This document shows positions 35,524 through 43,983 of a DNA stretch of 64,000 bases, piece after piece; position 1 is the stretch's first letter; each line of letters opens with the position of its first letter. The translations under genes were made by a program, and so were the position numbers. Source of the stretch: an uncultured Ruminococcus sp. (GTDB lineage: Bacteria > Bacillota > Clostridia > Oscillospirales > Acutalibacteraceae); NCBI GenBank assembly GCA_902785355.1, contig CACZYF010000008.1, positions 22,080-86,079 on the forward strand, written 5' to 3'. The notes beneath the pieces were generated by a model. That model worked only from the letters and a program-made list of their open reading frames with translations, did no database searches and was not told the origin of the DNA.

Positions 35524-38157
35524 ATGCAGTACATGGGTTTGAATGAACTCAGAGAAAAGTTCCTTTCCTTTATGGAGAGTAAAGGTCATCTTCGCCTGCC
35601 GAGCTTTCCGCTCATTCCGAAGGATGATAACTCCCTGCTCCTGATCAACTCGGGTATGGCTCCGATGAAGAAGTATTTCACCGGCGAGGTTACCCCGCCG
35701 CGCAACCGCGTCACAACCTGCCAGAAGTGTATCCGCACTCCCGATATCGAGCGCGTCGGTATCACCGCGCGTCACGGCACATATTTTGAGATGCTCGGCA
35801 ACTTCTCCTTCGGCGATTACTTCAAGCATGAGGCGACCGCGTGGGCGTGGGAGTTCTTCACCAAGGTGCTCGAGATGCCCGAGGAGCTTTTGTACTGCTC
35901 TGTTTACGAGGAGGACGACGAGACGGTCGATATCTGGACGAAGGAGGTCGGCGTTGATCCCTCCCATATCGTTCGTTTGGGTAAAGAGGACAACTTCTGG
36001 GAGCACGGCTCCGGTCCCTGCGGCCCCTGCTCCGAGATCTACTTCGACCGCGGTCCCGAGAAGGGCTGCGGAAAGCCCGACTGCCATGTCGGCTGTGAGT
36101 GCGACCGTTTTGTCGAGGTATGGAACCTCGTATTCTCTCAGTTTGAGTCAGACGGCAAGGGCAATTATACCGAGCTCAAGAAAAAGAATATCGATACCGG
36201 TATGGGCCTGGAGCGCCTTGCCTGCGTGATGCAGGGCGTCGATAACCTGTTCCTGGTCGATACCGTTCAGAATATCATGAAGCATATCTCTCAGGTCGTC
36301 GGCGTGACCTACGGCGAGGATGAGAAGAAGGATATCTCCCTGCGCGTCATCACCGACCATATCCGTTCCACGACCTTTATGATCGCTGACGGCGTTATGC
36401 CCTCCAACGAGGGCAGAGGTTATGTCCTCCGTCGTCTGCTCCGCAGAGCGGCTCGTCACGGCAGACTCCTCGGCTGCAACAAGCCGTTCCTGTATCAGAT
36501 CTGTGAGACCGTCGTTAAGGAGAATGCTTCCGCCTATCCCGAGCTCGTTGAGAAGAAGGACTACATTGTCAAGCTGATCAAGGTGGAGGAGGAGAACTTT
36601 GCCAAGACCATTGATCAGGGACTTTCTCTGCTCGAGAGCATCATCGAACGTGATGACGTCAAGATGCTCAGCGGCGAGGACGCCTTTAAGTTAAACGATA
36701 CCTTCGGCTTCCCGATTGATCTGACCCGTGAGATCCTTGCCGAGAAAGGTATCGATGTCGATGTGGAGCGTTTCCATGAGCTGATGCTGCTGCAGAAACA
36801 GCGTTCCCGTAAGGCGCGCAAGAATGCCGGCGCCGACGCATGGATCAGCGATTCCATTGATTTTACCGGCGTTTCCGATACCGAGTTTATCGGATATACC
36901 GATTATGAGTGTGACAGCAAGATCCTTGCGATCGTCAAGAACGGTGAGCGCGTCGATCGTGCGCAGGAAGGCGACAGTGTCGTCATCGTGCTCGATCGTA
37001 CCCCCTTCTATGCCGAGAGCGGCGGTCAGGTAGCGGATACCGGTGAGCTGAATGCCGGAGACTGTGCGATCGACGTAGATGATGTGAAGAAGGATGCTTC
37101 GGGTAAGATCTTTATGCATATGTGTGAGGTCTCTACCGGCACGATCGCCGTAGGCGATACCGTCACCGCGAAGATCGACGTAGAGCGCAGACTGGATATC
37201 ATGCGCAACCATACTGCTGCTCACTTACTGCAGGCGGCTCTACGTGAGGTGCTCGGTACTCATGTTCAGCAGGCGGGTCAGCTTGTCAATGAGGATGTCG
37301 TTCGCTTTGACTTTACACACTTCTCCGCAATGACCGTTGATGAGATGCTTGCTGTTGAGAAGCTTGTCAACGATAAGATACTCGAGGGAATCGCCGTTAC
37401 CTGCACCGAAATGAGCATCGATGAAGCGAAGAAGAAGGGCGCGATGGCGCTGTTCGGCGAGAAGTACGGCGATATCGTCCGTGTTGTTGAAGCGGGCGAG
37501 TTCAGTAAAGAGTTCTGCGGCGGTACTCATGTAGACAATACCGCGAAGATCGGCCTGTTCAAGATCAAGCAGGAAGGCTCTGTCGCTGCGGGCGTTCGAC
37601 GCATCGAGGCTGTGACCGGTCATAATATCATCAATTACCTTGCGAATGTCATCAAGCGCGTCGGTCAGGCAGCCGAAGCGCTGCATATCAATAATCCTTT
37701 AGAGCTTGTTGACGGCGCTGTTCGCATGATGATGAAGTATAAAGAGATGGAGAAGGAGATCGAGAGATATCAGGCTGAGATAGCGAAGGACCAGACCGGC
37801 GCGATCCTCGATAATGCCGAAGAGGTGAACGGCACAAAGGTCGTTACCGCTATGTTCAACGGCGCCCCTGCCGATTCTATCCGCATGATGTGTGAGAATC
37901 TTGCGGCGGATGTAGAGGATGTAGTAGCGGTTCTCGCGTCCGTCACGGACGGTAAGCTGATCTTTGCCTGCTCCTGCTCCAAGAACGCGATCGCAAAAGG
38001 TCTCAAGGCGGGTAACGTTGTCCGCGCTGTCGCACAGATCGCCGGCGGTAACGGCGGCGGTAAGCCCAATCTCGCGATGGCAGGCGGTAAGGACATTACG
38101 AAGGCTGATGAAGCGCTCTATTCGGTCAAAGGTATCGTAGAAGCCGCGTTGAATTGA
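35524..38157 (+). CDS. alaS: Alanyl-tRNA synthetase
   Basis: Predicted 877 aa from ATG 35524, after GTGAGGTTTTTATC. The class II aminoacylation domain (1-240) carries NSGMAPMKKYFTG and GSGPCGPCSEIYFDRG. The editing domain has NHTAAHLLQAALREVLG (HxxxH) and CGGTHVDNTA. The C-Ala oligomerisation domain ends with GGGKPNLAMAGGKD. Full length and intact. Expression is controlled by the T-box leader just upstream. Confidence 0.97.
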   Translation: MQYMGLNELREKFLSFMESKGHLRLPSFPLIPKDDNSLLLINSGMAPMKKYFTGEVTPPRNRVTTCQKCIRTPDIERVGITARHGTYFEMLGNFSFGDYFKHEATAWAWEFFTKVLEMPEELLYCSVYEEDDETVDIWTKEVGVDPSHIVRLGKEDNFWEHGSGPCGPCSEIYFDRGPEKGCGKPDCHVGCECDRFVEVWNLVFSQFESDGKGNYTELKKKNIDTGMGLERLACVMQGVDNLFLVDTVQNIMKHISQVVGVTYGEDEKKDISLRVITDHIRSTTFMIADGVMPSNEGRGYVLRRLLRRAARHGRLLGCNKPFLYQICETVVKENASAYPELVEKKDYIVKLIKVEEENFAKTIDQGLSLLESIIERDDVKMLSGEDAFKLNDTFGFPIDLTREILAEKGIDVDVERFHELMLLQKQRSRKARKNAGADAWISDSIDFTGVSDTEFIGYTDYECDSKILAIVKNGERVDRAQEGDSVVIVLDRTPFYAESGGQVADTGELNAGDCAIDVDDVKKDASGKIFMHMCEVSTGTIAVGDTVTAKIDVERRLDIMRNHTAAHLLQAALREVLGTHVQQAGQLVNEDVVRFDFTHFSAMTVDEMLAVEKLVNDKILEGIAVTCTEMSIDEAKKKGAMALFGEKYGDIVRVVEAGEFSKEFCGGTHVDNTAKIGLFKIKQEGSVAAGVRRIEAVTGHNIINYLANVIKRVGQAAEALHINNPLELVDGAVRMMMKYKEMEKEIERYQAEIAKDQTGAILDNAEEVNGTKVVTAMFNGAPADSIRMMCENLAADVEDVVAVLASVTDGKLIFACSCSKNAIAKGLKAGNVVRAVAQIAGGNGGGKPNLAMAGGKDITKADEALYSVKGIVEAALN

Positions 38158-38173
38158 TTATAGTTTTATGATT

Positions 38174-38206
38174 TGGAACCGTCGTATATCGGCGGTTCTT
38201 TCTTTT
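38174..38206 (+). terminator. Terminator after alaS
   Basis: GGAACCGTCG/CGGCGGTTC stem with a TATAT loop, then TTTCTTTTG. Confidence 0.7.
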
Positions 38207-38369
38207 GAATCGGTATGAATAATTATTCCGATAGTGAAAAAATGACAACCCGGATAAGAATCGACTTTATGAAAAAATGAACAAATTATGAAATCGCGAA
38301 ATGATGACTAATAACAATTGTCAAAAGCAAAAACGGTTTGTCTATTTCTCTCAAACTTGATAAAATCGA

Positions 38370-38397
38370 TTGACTTTTTGAAAAACAAGAGTAAAAT
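38370..38397 (+). promoter_or_regulatory. Promoter of the sortase substrate gene
   Basis: TTGACT (38370-38375), 16-bp spacer, TAAAAT (38392-38397), 67 bp before the start. The stretch 38207-38369 is AT-rich without a recognisable feature. Confidence 0.6.
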
Positions 38398-38463
38398 ACA
38401 ATCCAGACGAGAGGAAAGATTCAGCTCGATCTAAATTTGTTTCATTCATTGGAGGTATTTATT

Positions 38464-38898
38464 ATGAAGAAGCATGTATTATCGATTCTTATGGTTATGA
38501 TTCTTGCAGTAGCTATGTTCTCTGCTACCGCTGTTGTTACTTATGCTGAGGGCGAGGATATCGCTGCTGTCGGCGCAGAGGCTACTGAGGTTGCAGTGCT
38601 CGGCGAGGAAGTTACGGTTGCCGATATCGCTGCTGAGGCCAGCGAGCCTGCGTCTGAGGCTGCTACCGAGGCCGCTACCGAGGCTGCTACCGAGGCTGCT
38701 ACCATCGCTCCTACTCAGGCTGCGACTACCGCTCCTACTCAGGCTGCTACCCAGGCCGCTACCGTTGCGCCCAAGAACGCCAAGACCCCTAAGACCGGCG
38801 ACAACATCTGGCTGTTTGTCGGTATCGGCGTTATTGTAGTTGCTCTGATTGCTATTATCGCTTCTGTTGTAATGAAGAAGAAGAACAACAACCAGTAA
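38464..38898 (+). CDS. Small Ala/Thr-rich surface protein with sortase signal
   Basis: Predicted 144 aa from ATG 38464 with GGAGGTATTTATT upstream. A signal peptide (MKKHVLSILMVMILAVAM, cleavage near TYAEG) is followed by an Ala/Glu/Thr-rich mature part with repeats of AATE and APTQ. The end is a textbook cell-wall anchor: KTPKTGDN (about 115-122), a hydrophobic segment (WLFVGIGVIVVALIAIIASVV) and the basic tail KKKNNNQ. The sorting motif is TPKTG, an LPXTG-like variant. It carries no recognisable domain. The neighbouring sortase is the likely processing enzyme. A spacer or wall-coat role is only a guess. Confidence 0.8.
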   Translation: MKKHVLSILMVMILAVAMFSATAVVTYAEGEDIAAVGAEATEVAVLGEEVTVADIAAEASEPASEAATEAATEAATEAATIAPTQAATTAPTQAATQAATVAPKNAKTPKTGDNIWLFVGIGVIVVALIAIIASVVMKKKNNNQ

Positions 38899-38927
38899 TT
38901 ATTCGACGATACACACTGAAATCAAAA

Positions 38928-38961
38928 GGCGGTGACGGGGATTCCCGCCGCCGCTTTCTTT
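38928..38961 (+). terminator. GC-rich hairpin with T tail between substrate and sortase
   Basis: GGCGGTGACGGG / CCCGCCGCC stem followed by GCTTTCTTTT, ending 9 bases before the sortase ATG. It can act as a terminator or attenuator. Confidence 0.65.
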
Positions 38962-38969
38962 TATCTGCT

Positions 38970-40055
38970 ATGAGTAATCAAAATCAACAACAGAACTATT
39001 ACCGCGATCCCGCTCCCGATTACGGTAAGCGCTATCGTAAAGAGGATATCAATACCGCGTCGTATGATAATTACGACGTGGAGGAGTCTGTTCCTCGTCA
39101 GCGGCAGATCCCGCAGGGCGGCTATCGGAACGTACAGCCTGCACGCCGACGTCCGAATCCTCAGGGCTATGGCGGGGGACAGGCGCGTCCGCGTCAGCCG
39201 TATCAGCAGAATCCTCAGTATTATCCCGATCCCCGCCGACAGGCAGGCTACGGAGACAGTTATAACGGCTACGATAACCGCCGCGTCGACAGACAGCGTT
39301 ACGACGACCGCTATAACAATTACAGTGAAGCCCGCAGAAGACCCGTCAAGAAAAAGACGAGCGGGCCGGTTATCGCCGTTCGCGTCGTTGCGATCATCCT
39401 TCTGATCGCGGGTATCGCCATCGTCGGCATGAAGCTGTACGGTTACTATGACGATAACAAAGGTCATAACGAGCTGAAAGCCCTGTCTGCCGATATGGAA
39501 GCGCTTTATGCGAAGAATAATGATTTCTTCGGCTGGCTGAAGATCGACGATACCGTCGTTGATTATCCTGTCATGTACACGCCCGGTGACCCCGAGCATT
39601 ATCTGCATGCGGACTTTGACGGTAATTACTCCGAGAGCGGCGAGCTGTTCATGGACGCGAACTGCGATCCGAACGGTTATCATTATCTGATCTACGGTCA
39701 TCATATGTTCAACGGCTCGATGTTCGGTTCTCTGCCTAAATACGACGATCAGGAGTATTACAGTCAGCACCGTACCTTCCGCTTTGATACCCGTTTTGAG
39801 AAGGGGGAGTATGAGATCTTTGCCATCGTGTACAGTCAGGTCTATGACGATAACGATGATGTGTTCAAGTACTATTATTACGCGAATCTCAACGATGAGA
39901 CGACGTATAATACTTATGTCGCAAATATGAAGGCGCTCTCCGTTATCGATACCGGTGTAACGCCTGTTTACGGAGAGAAGATCGTCAGCCTGTCAACCTG
40001 TAATTATCATACGGATGACGGTAGATTTGTCGTTTGCGCCAGAAAAATTCAATAA
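38970..40055 (+). CDS. Class B sortase with long cytoplasmic tail
   Basis: Predicted 361 aa. The only in-frame start upstream of the fold is ATG 38970, which has no visible Shine-Dalgarno. Residues 1-128 are low-complexity, rich in Tyr, Arg, Gln, Asn, Pro and Gly. One membrane segment (PVIAVRVVAIILLIAGIAIVG, about 132-152) leads to an external sortase domain. That has WLKIDDTVVDYPVMY, the catalytic His in YGHHM (H244), the Cys in LSTCNYH (C344) and the Arg in DGRFVV (R352). Sortases join surface proteins to peptidoglycan. The TPKTG protein next door is the obvious candidate substrate. Confidence 0.88.
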   Translation: MSNQNQQQNYYRDPAPDYGKRYRKEDINTASYDNYDVEESVPRQRQIPQGGYRNVQPARRRPNPQGYGGGQARPRQPYQQNPQYYPDPRRQAGYGDSYNGYDNRRVDRQRYDDRYNNYSEARRRPVKKKTSGPVIAVRVVAIILLIAGIAIVGMKLYGYYDDNKGHNELKALSADMEALYAKNNDFFGWLKIDDTVVDYPVMYTPGDPEHYLHADFDGNYSESGELFMDANCDPNGYHYLIYGHHMFNGSMFGSLPKYDDQEYYSQHRTFRFDTRFEKGEYEIFAIVYSQVYDDNDDVFKYYYYANLNDETTYNTYVANMKALSVIDTGVTPVYGEKIVSLSTCNYHTDDGRFVVCARKIQ

Positions 40056-40126
40056 TTATACAAATCCGACTTTAGATGATTGCAAAAGGATGTTTTCAGA
40101 AGGATCCTTTGCTAAAGCTCAGGATG

Positions 40127-40173
40127 ACACGCAAAGGGGCTGCCGCAATGCTTGCGACAACCCCTTTGCGTGT
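40127..40173. terminator. Long hairpin between sortase and rpmB
   Basis: ACACGCAAAGGGG mirrors CCCCTTTGCGTGT, with inner CGCAA/TTGCG pairing: a nearly continuous 47-nt hairpin. The T tail is poor. The flank GGATCCTTTGCTAAAG suggests a dispersed palindromic repeat rather than a simple terminator. Confidence 0.5.
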
Positions 40174-40197
40174 CGAATCTGTAAATATAAACAATAA

Positions 40198-40219
40198 ACC
40201 CCCGAGTTTCCTCGGGGGT
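40198..40219 (-). terminator. Terminator of rpmB
   Basis: Minus strand: ACCCCCGAG/CTCGGGGGT with a 4-nt loop and then TTATTGTTT. Confidence 0.8.
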
Positions 40220-40232
40220 CAGTTGCTGTTGA

Positions 40233-40421
40233 TTATACCGCTCGTGTTACCTTACCTGAACGTAAGCAACGGGTGCAAGCGTGTACTCTTTTAGGAGTGC
40301 CGTCAACAATAGCCTTTACTCTCTGAACGTTAGGCTTGAAGGTTCTGTTGGAACGTCTGTGTGAGTGAGAGACCTTGATGCCGAATTTAACATCCTTGCC
40401 GCAAAAATCACATTTTGCCAT
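40233..40421 (-). CDS. rpmB: 50S ribosomal protein L28
   Basis: Predicted 62 aa; AAAGGAGGTGT before the start. MAKCDFCGKDVKFG and HACTRCLRSGKV give two CxxC pairs, the zinc-binding form of L28. SHSHRRSNRTFKPNVQRV is the conserved rRNA-binding stretch. Length normal. Monocistronic, with its own promoter and terminator. Confidence 0.96.
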   Translation of the reverse strand: MAKCDFCGKDVKFGIKVSHSHRRSNRTFKPNVQRVKAIVDGTPKRVHACTRCLRSGKVTRAV

Positions 40422-40466
40422 GCTTGTACACCTCCTTTGAAGATTAATACATACGTTAACTCGTTT

Positions 40467-40495
40467 ATAATAACAGAATTTTCTGAAAAATGCAA
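40467..40495 (-). promoter_or_regulatory. Promoter of rpmB
   Basis: Minus strand: TTGCAT (40495-40490), 17-bp spacer, TATTAT (40472-40467), 46 bp before the start. Confidence 0.65.
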
Positions 40496-40529
40496 TAGTT
40501 TTTTCAAAATTTATTTCAAGTTTTTAAAC

Positions 40530-40558
40530 TTGCTATTTTCGTTGATTTATAGTATAAT
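40530..40558 (+). promoter_or_regulatory. Promoter of the site-2 protease/scpAB run
   Basis: TTGCTA (40530-40535), 17-bp spacer, TATAAT (40553-40558), 95 bp before the start codon. Confidence 0.7.
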
Positions 40559-40652
40559 ATATTCTGTATTTATATGTCAAGATGGTATTATATCGCTGTT
40601 TGTGGATATATTACTGCATTTACTGTAAAAACCCGGAATAAAAGGTGATTAA

Positions 40653-41366
40653 ATGCTTTTTGATTTATTACGCGGCAATCTCGATTTTACCACCGCAATT
40701 ATCCAGGTGTTGGCGATCCTCGTCATTGTCTTTCTGGTTCTGCCGTTCCATGAATGGGCGCATGCCTTTACAGCCTCAAAGCTGGGGGATACTTCCGTCA
40801 AGTACCGCGGACGACTGACATTGAATCCGATGGCGCATATCGACCCGATCGGTTCGCTTGCGTTATTGCTCTTCGGCTTTGGCTGGGCAAAGCCTGTTCC
40901 GATCGATTCAAGGAATTTTAAGAAGCCTAAGACCGGCATGGCGATCGTAGCGCTGATGGGTCCTGCGGCGAATATCGTCGCGGCGATCGTCGGCGGGCTG
41001 ATCTTTCACGCGATCGCAGCATTTTCGACCGGCTTCTTCCCGATGGTACAGAACGGCAATCTTTATTCTCTTAATGTATTCGGATATTACCTATATATAT
41101 TTCTGCGCTTTTATATAACGGTCAACTGTTCGCTTGCTGTGTTTAACCTTCTTCCGATTCCTCCTCTGGACGGCAGTAAGATTCTGTTCGCGTTTCTGCC
41201 GGATCGGATTGTTGTAAAGTTTTATCAGTATCAGCAGGTCATCTCCATTATACTGATTGCTCTGATATTTTCTCGGATCCTTTCTGTTCCGCTTTCCTGG
41301 CTGACCGGACAGGTTCTTGGTTTTGTGGACTGGCTTACTGCATTGCCGTTCTCATTTGTTGGATAA
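40653..41366 (+). CDS. Site-2 protease family membrane metalloprotease
   Basis: Predicted 237 aa; AAAGGTGATTAA upstream. Several membrane segments. HEWAH (about 32-36) is the zinc motif, with LTLNPMAHIDPIGSL and FNLLPIPPLDGSKIL supplying the NPxxH and the distal Asp. This is the short M50 type without a PDZ domain, close to SpoIVFB/YwhC-like proteins. It cleaves membrane substrates within the bilayer; the substrate is unknown. Confidence 0.88.
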   Translation: MLFDLLRGNLDFTTAIIQVLAILVIVFLVLPFHEWAHAFTASKLGDTSVKYRGRLTLNPMAHIDPIGSLALLLFGFGWAKPVPIDSRNFKKPKTGMAIVALMGPAANIVAAIVGGLIFHAIAAFSTGFFPMVQNGNLYSLNVFGYYLYIFLRFYITVNCSLAVFNLLPIPPLDGSKILFAFLPDRIVVKFYQYQQVISIILIALIFSRILSVPLSWLTGQVLGFVDWLTALPFSFVG

Positions 41367-41390
41367 TATATTTAGTTAGGGAGTGTATGT

Positions 41391-42161
41391 ATGGCTGAAC
41401 AACAGAATAATCAGATCACCATACTGCCCTCCGACGCTCAGACGATACAGGTAGGCGAGCGGCAGTTCACCTATCACTTTGACGTTTATGAGGGGCCTCT
41501 CGACCTGCTTCTGACCCTTATCACCAAGAACAAGATCGATATCTACGATATCTCGATCTCAGAGCTCCTTGAACAGTATATGGAGCAGATCGAGCTGATG
41601 CGCGAGAATGAGATGGATATCGAATCAGAGTTTTTGGAGATGGCGTCCCGTCTTGTCTATATAAAGTCCGCGATGCTTCTGCCGAAGTATGAGAACGAGG
41701 CGGAGGACTTAAAGAAAGAGCTGACCGGTCAGCTGATCGAGTATCAGCAGTGTCGTGAGATCGCCCGTATGCTCGCGCCGATGGTCGATTTCGATACCTT
41801 TACCAAAGGACCGTCCAAGGTCGATTTCGACCTTACCTATAATCGTATCCATGACCCGATGGATATCTCCGCCGCTTATGTCAGCGCTGTCGGCAGAGGT
41901 CAGCGGCGCTTGCCGCCCGACCGTTCGGCGTTCGCCGGGATCGTCAGCAAGAAGATTGTGTCCGTATCCTCGCGTATCATCCACGTTATGCGCCGCTTGT
42001 GGCACGGCAGAACCGTGACCTACGGAGAATTGTTCACCGCGAGCAACGGAAGAAGCGAGCTTGTCGCGACTTTTCTCGCCGTTTTGGAGCTCGTTAAGGG
42101 CAAGCGCGTCCGTATCGAAGGCGACGGCGACAACGCAGTTGTCAGCATGATCGAAAAATAA
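41391..42161 (+). CDS. scpA: Segregation and condensation protein A
   Basis: Predicted 256 aa. FDVYEGPLDLLLTLITKNKIDIYDISISELLEQY is the kleisin N-terminal signature (about 30-63), and the C-terminal winged helix ends LELVKGKRVRIEGDG. It bridges the two SMC heads in the bacterial condensin. Followed 12 bp later by scpB. Confidence 0.94.
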   Translation: MAEQQNNQITILPSDAQTIQVGERQFTYHFDVYEGPLDLLLTLITKNKIDIYDISISELLEQYMEQIELMRENEMDIESEFLEMASRLVYIKSAMLLPKYENEAEDLKKELTGQLIEYQQCREIARMLAPMVDFDTFTKGPSKVDFDLTYNRIHDPMDISAAYVSAVGRGQRRLPPDRSAFAGIVSKKIVSVSSRIIHVMRRLWHGRTVTYGELFTASNGRSELVATFLAVLELVKGKRVRIEGDGDNAVVSMIEK

Positions 42162-42173
42162 GGAGGGATCACC

Positions 42174-42818
42174 GTGACAGAAAAAGAATATCGTTCCTCG
42201 ATCGAGGCAATACTTTTTTCAGCGGGCGATCCCGTTGATTTGAAGCGTTTGGCTGAATCTCTGGAGCTTCCCGAGGATTCTGTTAAGGCGCAGCTGGATA
42301 TCCTGATGAATGAGTACGCTGAGCTTGATCGCGGTATCACGATCATTCGGCTCAACGATACCTACCAGATGGTATCCGTCAAGAAATTCGCCCCGCAGGT
42401 GCGTAAGGCGATGGATCTCAGGCGCAACATCCCGCTCTCTCAGGCGGCGATGGAGGTGCTGGCGGTCGTAGCGTATAACCAGCCTGTGACCAAGAGCTTT
42501 GTCGAGCAGGTGCGCGGCGTAGACTGCTCCGGCGTTATCGGCTCTCTTACGACCAAGGGTCTGATCGAAGAAAAGGGACGTTTGGAACTCCCCGGAAGAC
42601 CGCTTCTGTACGGCACGACCGACCACTTTCTACGCTGCTTCTCCATCAGCTCGCTTGATGAACTCCCGCCCATCCCGAAAAGCGATGATAAAGGCGACAG
42701 GGGACAGCAGCTGAATCTCTTTGATGAAGAGAAAAAGGACGCTGAGGCGGATTCGGACTCTGATGAAGTGCAGGGAACGGTCGAAGAGATCATCGCCGAC
42801 GCGATAGAAGGTAATTGA
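42174..42818 (+). CDS. scpB: Segregation and condensation protein B
   Basis: Predicted 214 aa; GTG start after AGGAGGG. Two winged-helix domains, with PLSQAAMEVLAVVAYNQPVTKSFVEQVRGVDCSG and GRPLLYGTTDHFLRCF. An acidic tail (about 180-214) is longer than the minimal family. Works with ScpA and SMC. The stop almost meets the next start. Confidence 0.94.
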   Translation: MTEKEYRSSIEAILFSAGDPVDLKRLAESLELPEDSVKAQLDILMNEYAELDRGITIIRLNDTYQMVSVKKFAPQVRKAMDLRRNIPLSQAAMEVLAVVAYNQPVTKSFVEQVRGVDCSGVIGSLTTKGLIEEKGRLELPGRPLLYGTTDHFLRCFSISSLDELPPIPKSDDKGDRGQQLNLFDEEKKDAEADSDSDEVQGTVEEIIADAIEGN

Positions 42819-42819
42819 G

Positions 42820-43461
42820 TTGATAGCTTTATGGATCATCCTCGGCATTTTGCTGTTTCTGTTCCTGATCCTACTGATCAAGATAGAAGTACTGATGCAG
42901 TATTCTCAGGAGATCACCCTGGTTTTGAAGATACTCTTCTTTAAGATCGTTCTTCTCTCTCCGGACAAACCGAAGGAGGAAAAGAAGAAGAAGAAGGAGC
43001 CTGAGAAAGAGAAACCGAAAGAGGAGAAGCCGAAGGAAAAAAAGCCGGAGGAAAAGAAGAAAAAGCAGTCTTACCTGAGTAAGCTGAAAGAGAAGAAGGG
43101 ACTCAGCGGGCTTGTCTCGCTGTTTGTGTCGATCGCGAAGATCGCTGTCGGCGCATTAAAGGGCATCTTCTCTCATATCGTGCTGAAGAAATTTGATGTC
43201 GGTATCGCTTTATCGGGTGATGACGCGGCGTCTACTGCCGTTACTTACGGTAAGCTCTGCTCGGTGATCTATCCCGCGATCAACGTCATTACCTCGGTGA
43301 TGGTATGCAAGGATTATCATGTCACCATCGAACCGGTATTTGATATCGATAAGGATACCGAGGTCTTTGCCGATATTCATGCCTATCTTCGACCTATCTT
43401 CGCGTTACATGAAGCGCTGAAAGCGGCAGTCAAGATACTGATTGCCCGTATCAAGTTATAA
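42820..43461 (+). CDS. DUF2953-like membrane protein
   Basis: Predicted 213 aa with a TTG start (GAAGGTAA upstream; no in-frame ATG nearby). An N-terminal membrane helix (LWIILGILLFLFLILLI) is followed by a 40-residue Lys/Glu/Pro block (about 48-85), then a domain with VGIALSGDDAASTAVTYGKLCSVIYP. This and the location before ytfJ match the DUF2953 protein found beside gerW/ytfJ in spore formers. Function unknown, possibly sporulation-linked. Confidence 0.75.
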   Translation: MIALWIILGILLFLFLILLIKIEVLMQYSQEITLVLKILFFKIVLLSPDKPKEEKKKKKEPEKEKPKEEKPKEKKPEEKKKKQSYLSKLKEKKGLSGLVSLFVSIAKIAVGALKGIFSHIVLKKFDVGIALSGDDAASTAVTYGKLCSVIYPAINVITSVMVCKDYHVTIEPVFDIDKDTEVFADIHAYLRPIFALHEALKAAVKILIARIKL

Positions 43462-43513
43462 AGATTCTGAGATGCAGGTTCTACCTGCACTGTTATAGTA
43501 AGGAGATGTAAAT

Positions 43514-43933
43514 ATGAGCGAACATCCGATCAACAGTTTGATGGATACTACGATGAAAAAGATCAAGGAGCTCATCGACGCTAACACCATCATCGGTGAT
43601 CCGATCACCACTCCCGACGGTACAACGATTATTCCGGTGTCGAAGGTCACCTACGGCTTTGCCTCCGGCGGTTCGGATCTGCCGACTAAGAAGGATACGC
43701 GCGAGGCGTTCGGCGGCGGTTCGGGCGCAGGCGTTACCATCCAGCCGATCGGTTTTCTGACCATCAGCAAGGGCAACGTCAAGCTGATCCCGATCGAGAA
43801 GTACGACGGCGCAGCCGACAGGATCGTCGGTATGATCCCCGAGGCATTCGATAAGATTTCCTCTTTCATCAAGAAGGATAACAAAGCCGATAAAACCGAT
43901 CTCGAGAACGATCTCGACAGCTTCGATCTGTAA
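43514..43933 (+). CDS. ytfJ: GerW/YtfJ family sporulation protein
   Basis: Predicted 139 aa; AAGGAG precedes the ATG. HPINSLMDTTMKKIKELIDANTIIGDPI, then IIPVSKVTYGFASGGSD and a Gly-rich GGGSGAGVTIQPIGFL, are the family signature. In Bacillus the homologue affects germination with alanine. C-terminal acidic tail. It forms a set with DUF2953 and DacF. Confidence 0.92.
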   Translation: MSEHPINSLMDTTMKKIKELIDANTIIGDPITTPDGTTIIPVSKVTYGFASGGSDLPTKKDTREAFGGGSGAGVTIQPIGFLTISKGNVKLIPIEKYDGAADRIVGMIPEAFDKISSFIKKDNKADKTDLENDLDSFDL

Positions 43934-43983
43934 TCGGATTCATGAATCATCCGCTTGTTTCATAAGATATAGCGGGTGATAAT

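Noticed and set aside
40076..40294. Open frame of 72 codons after the sortase.
   Set aside because: It crosses a hairpin and runs opposite to rpmB with no ribosome site.
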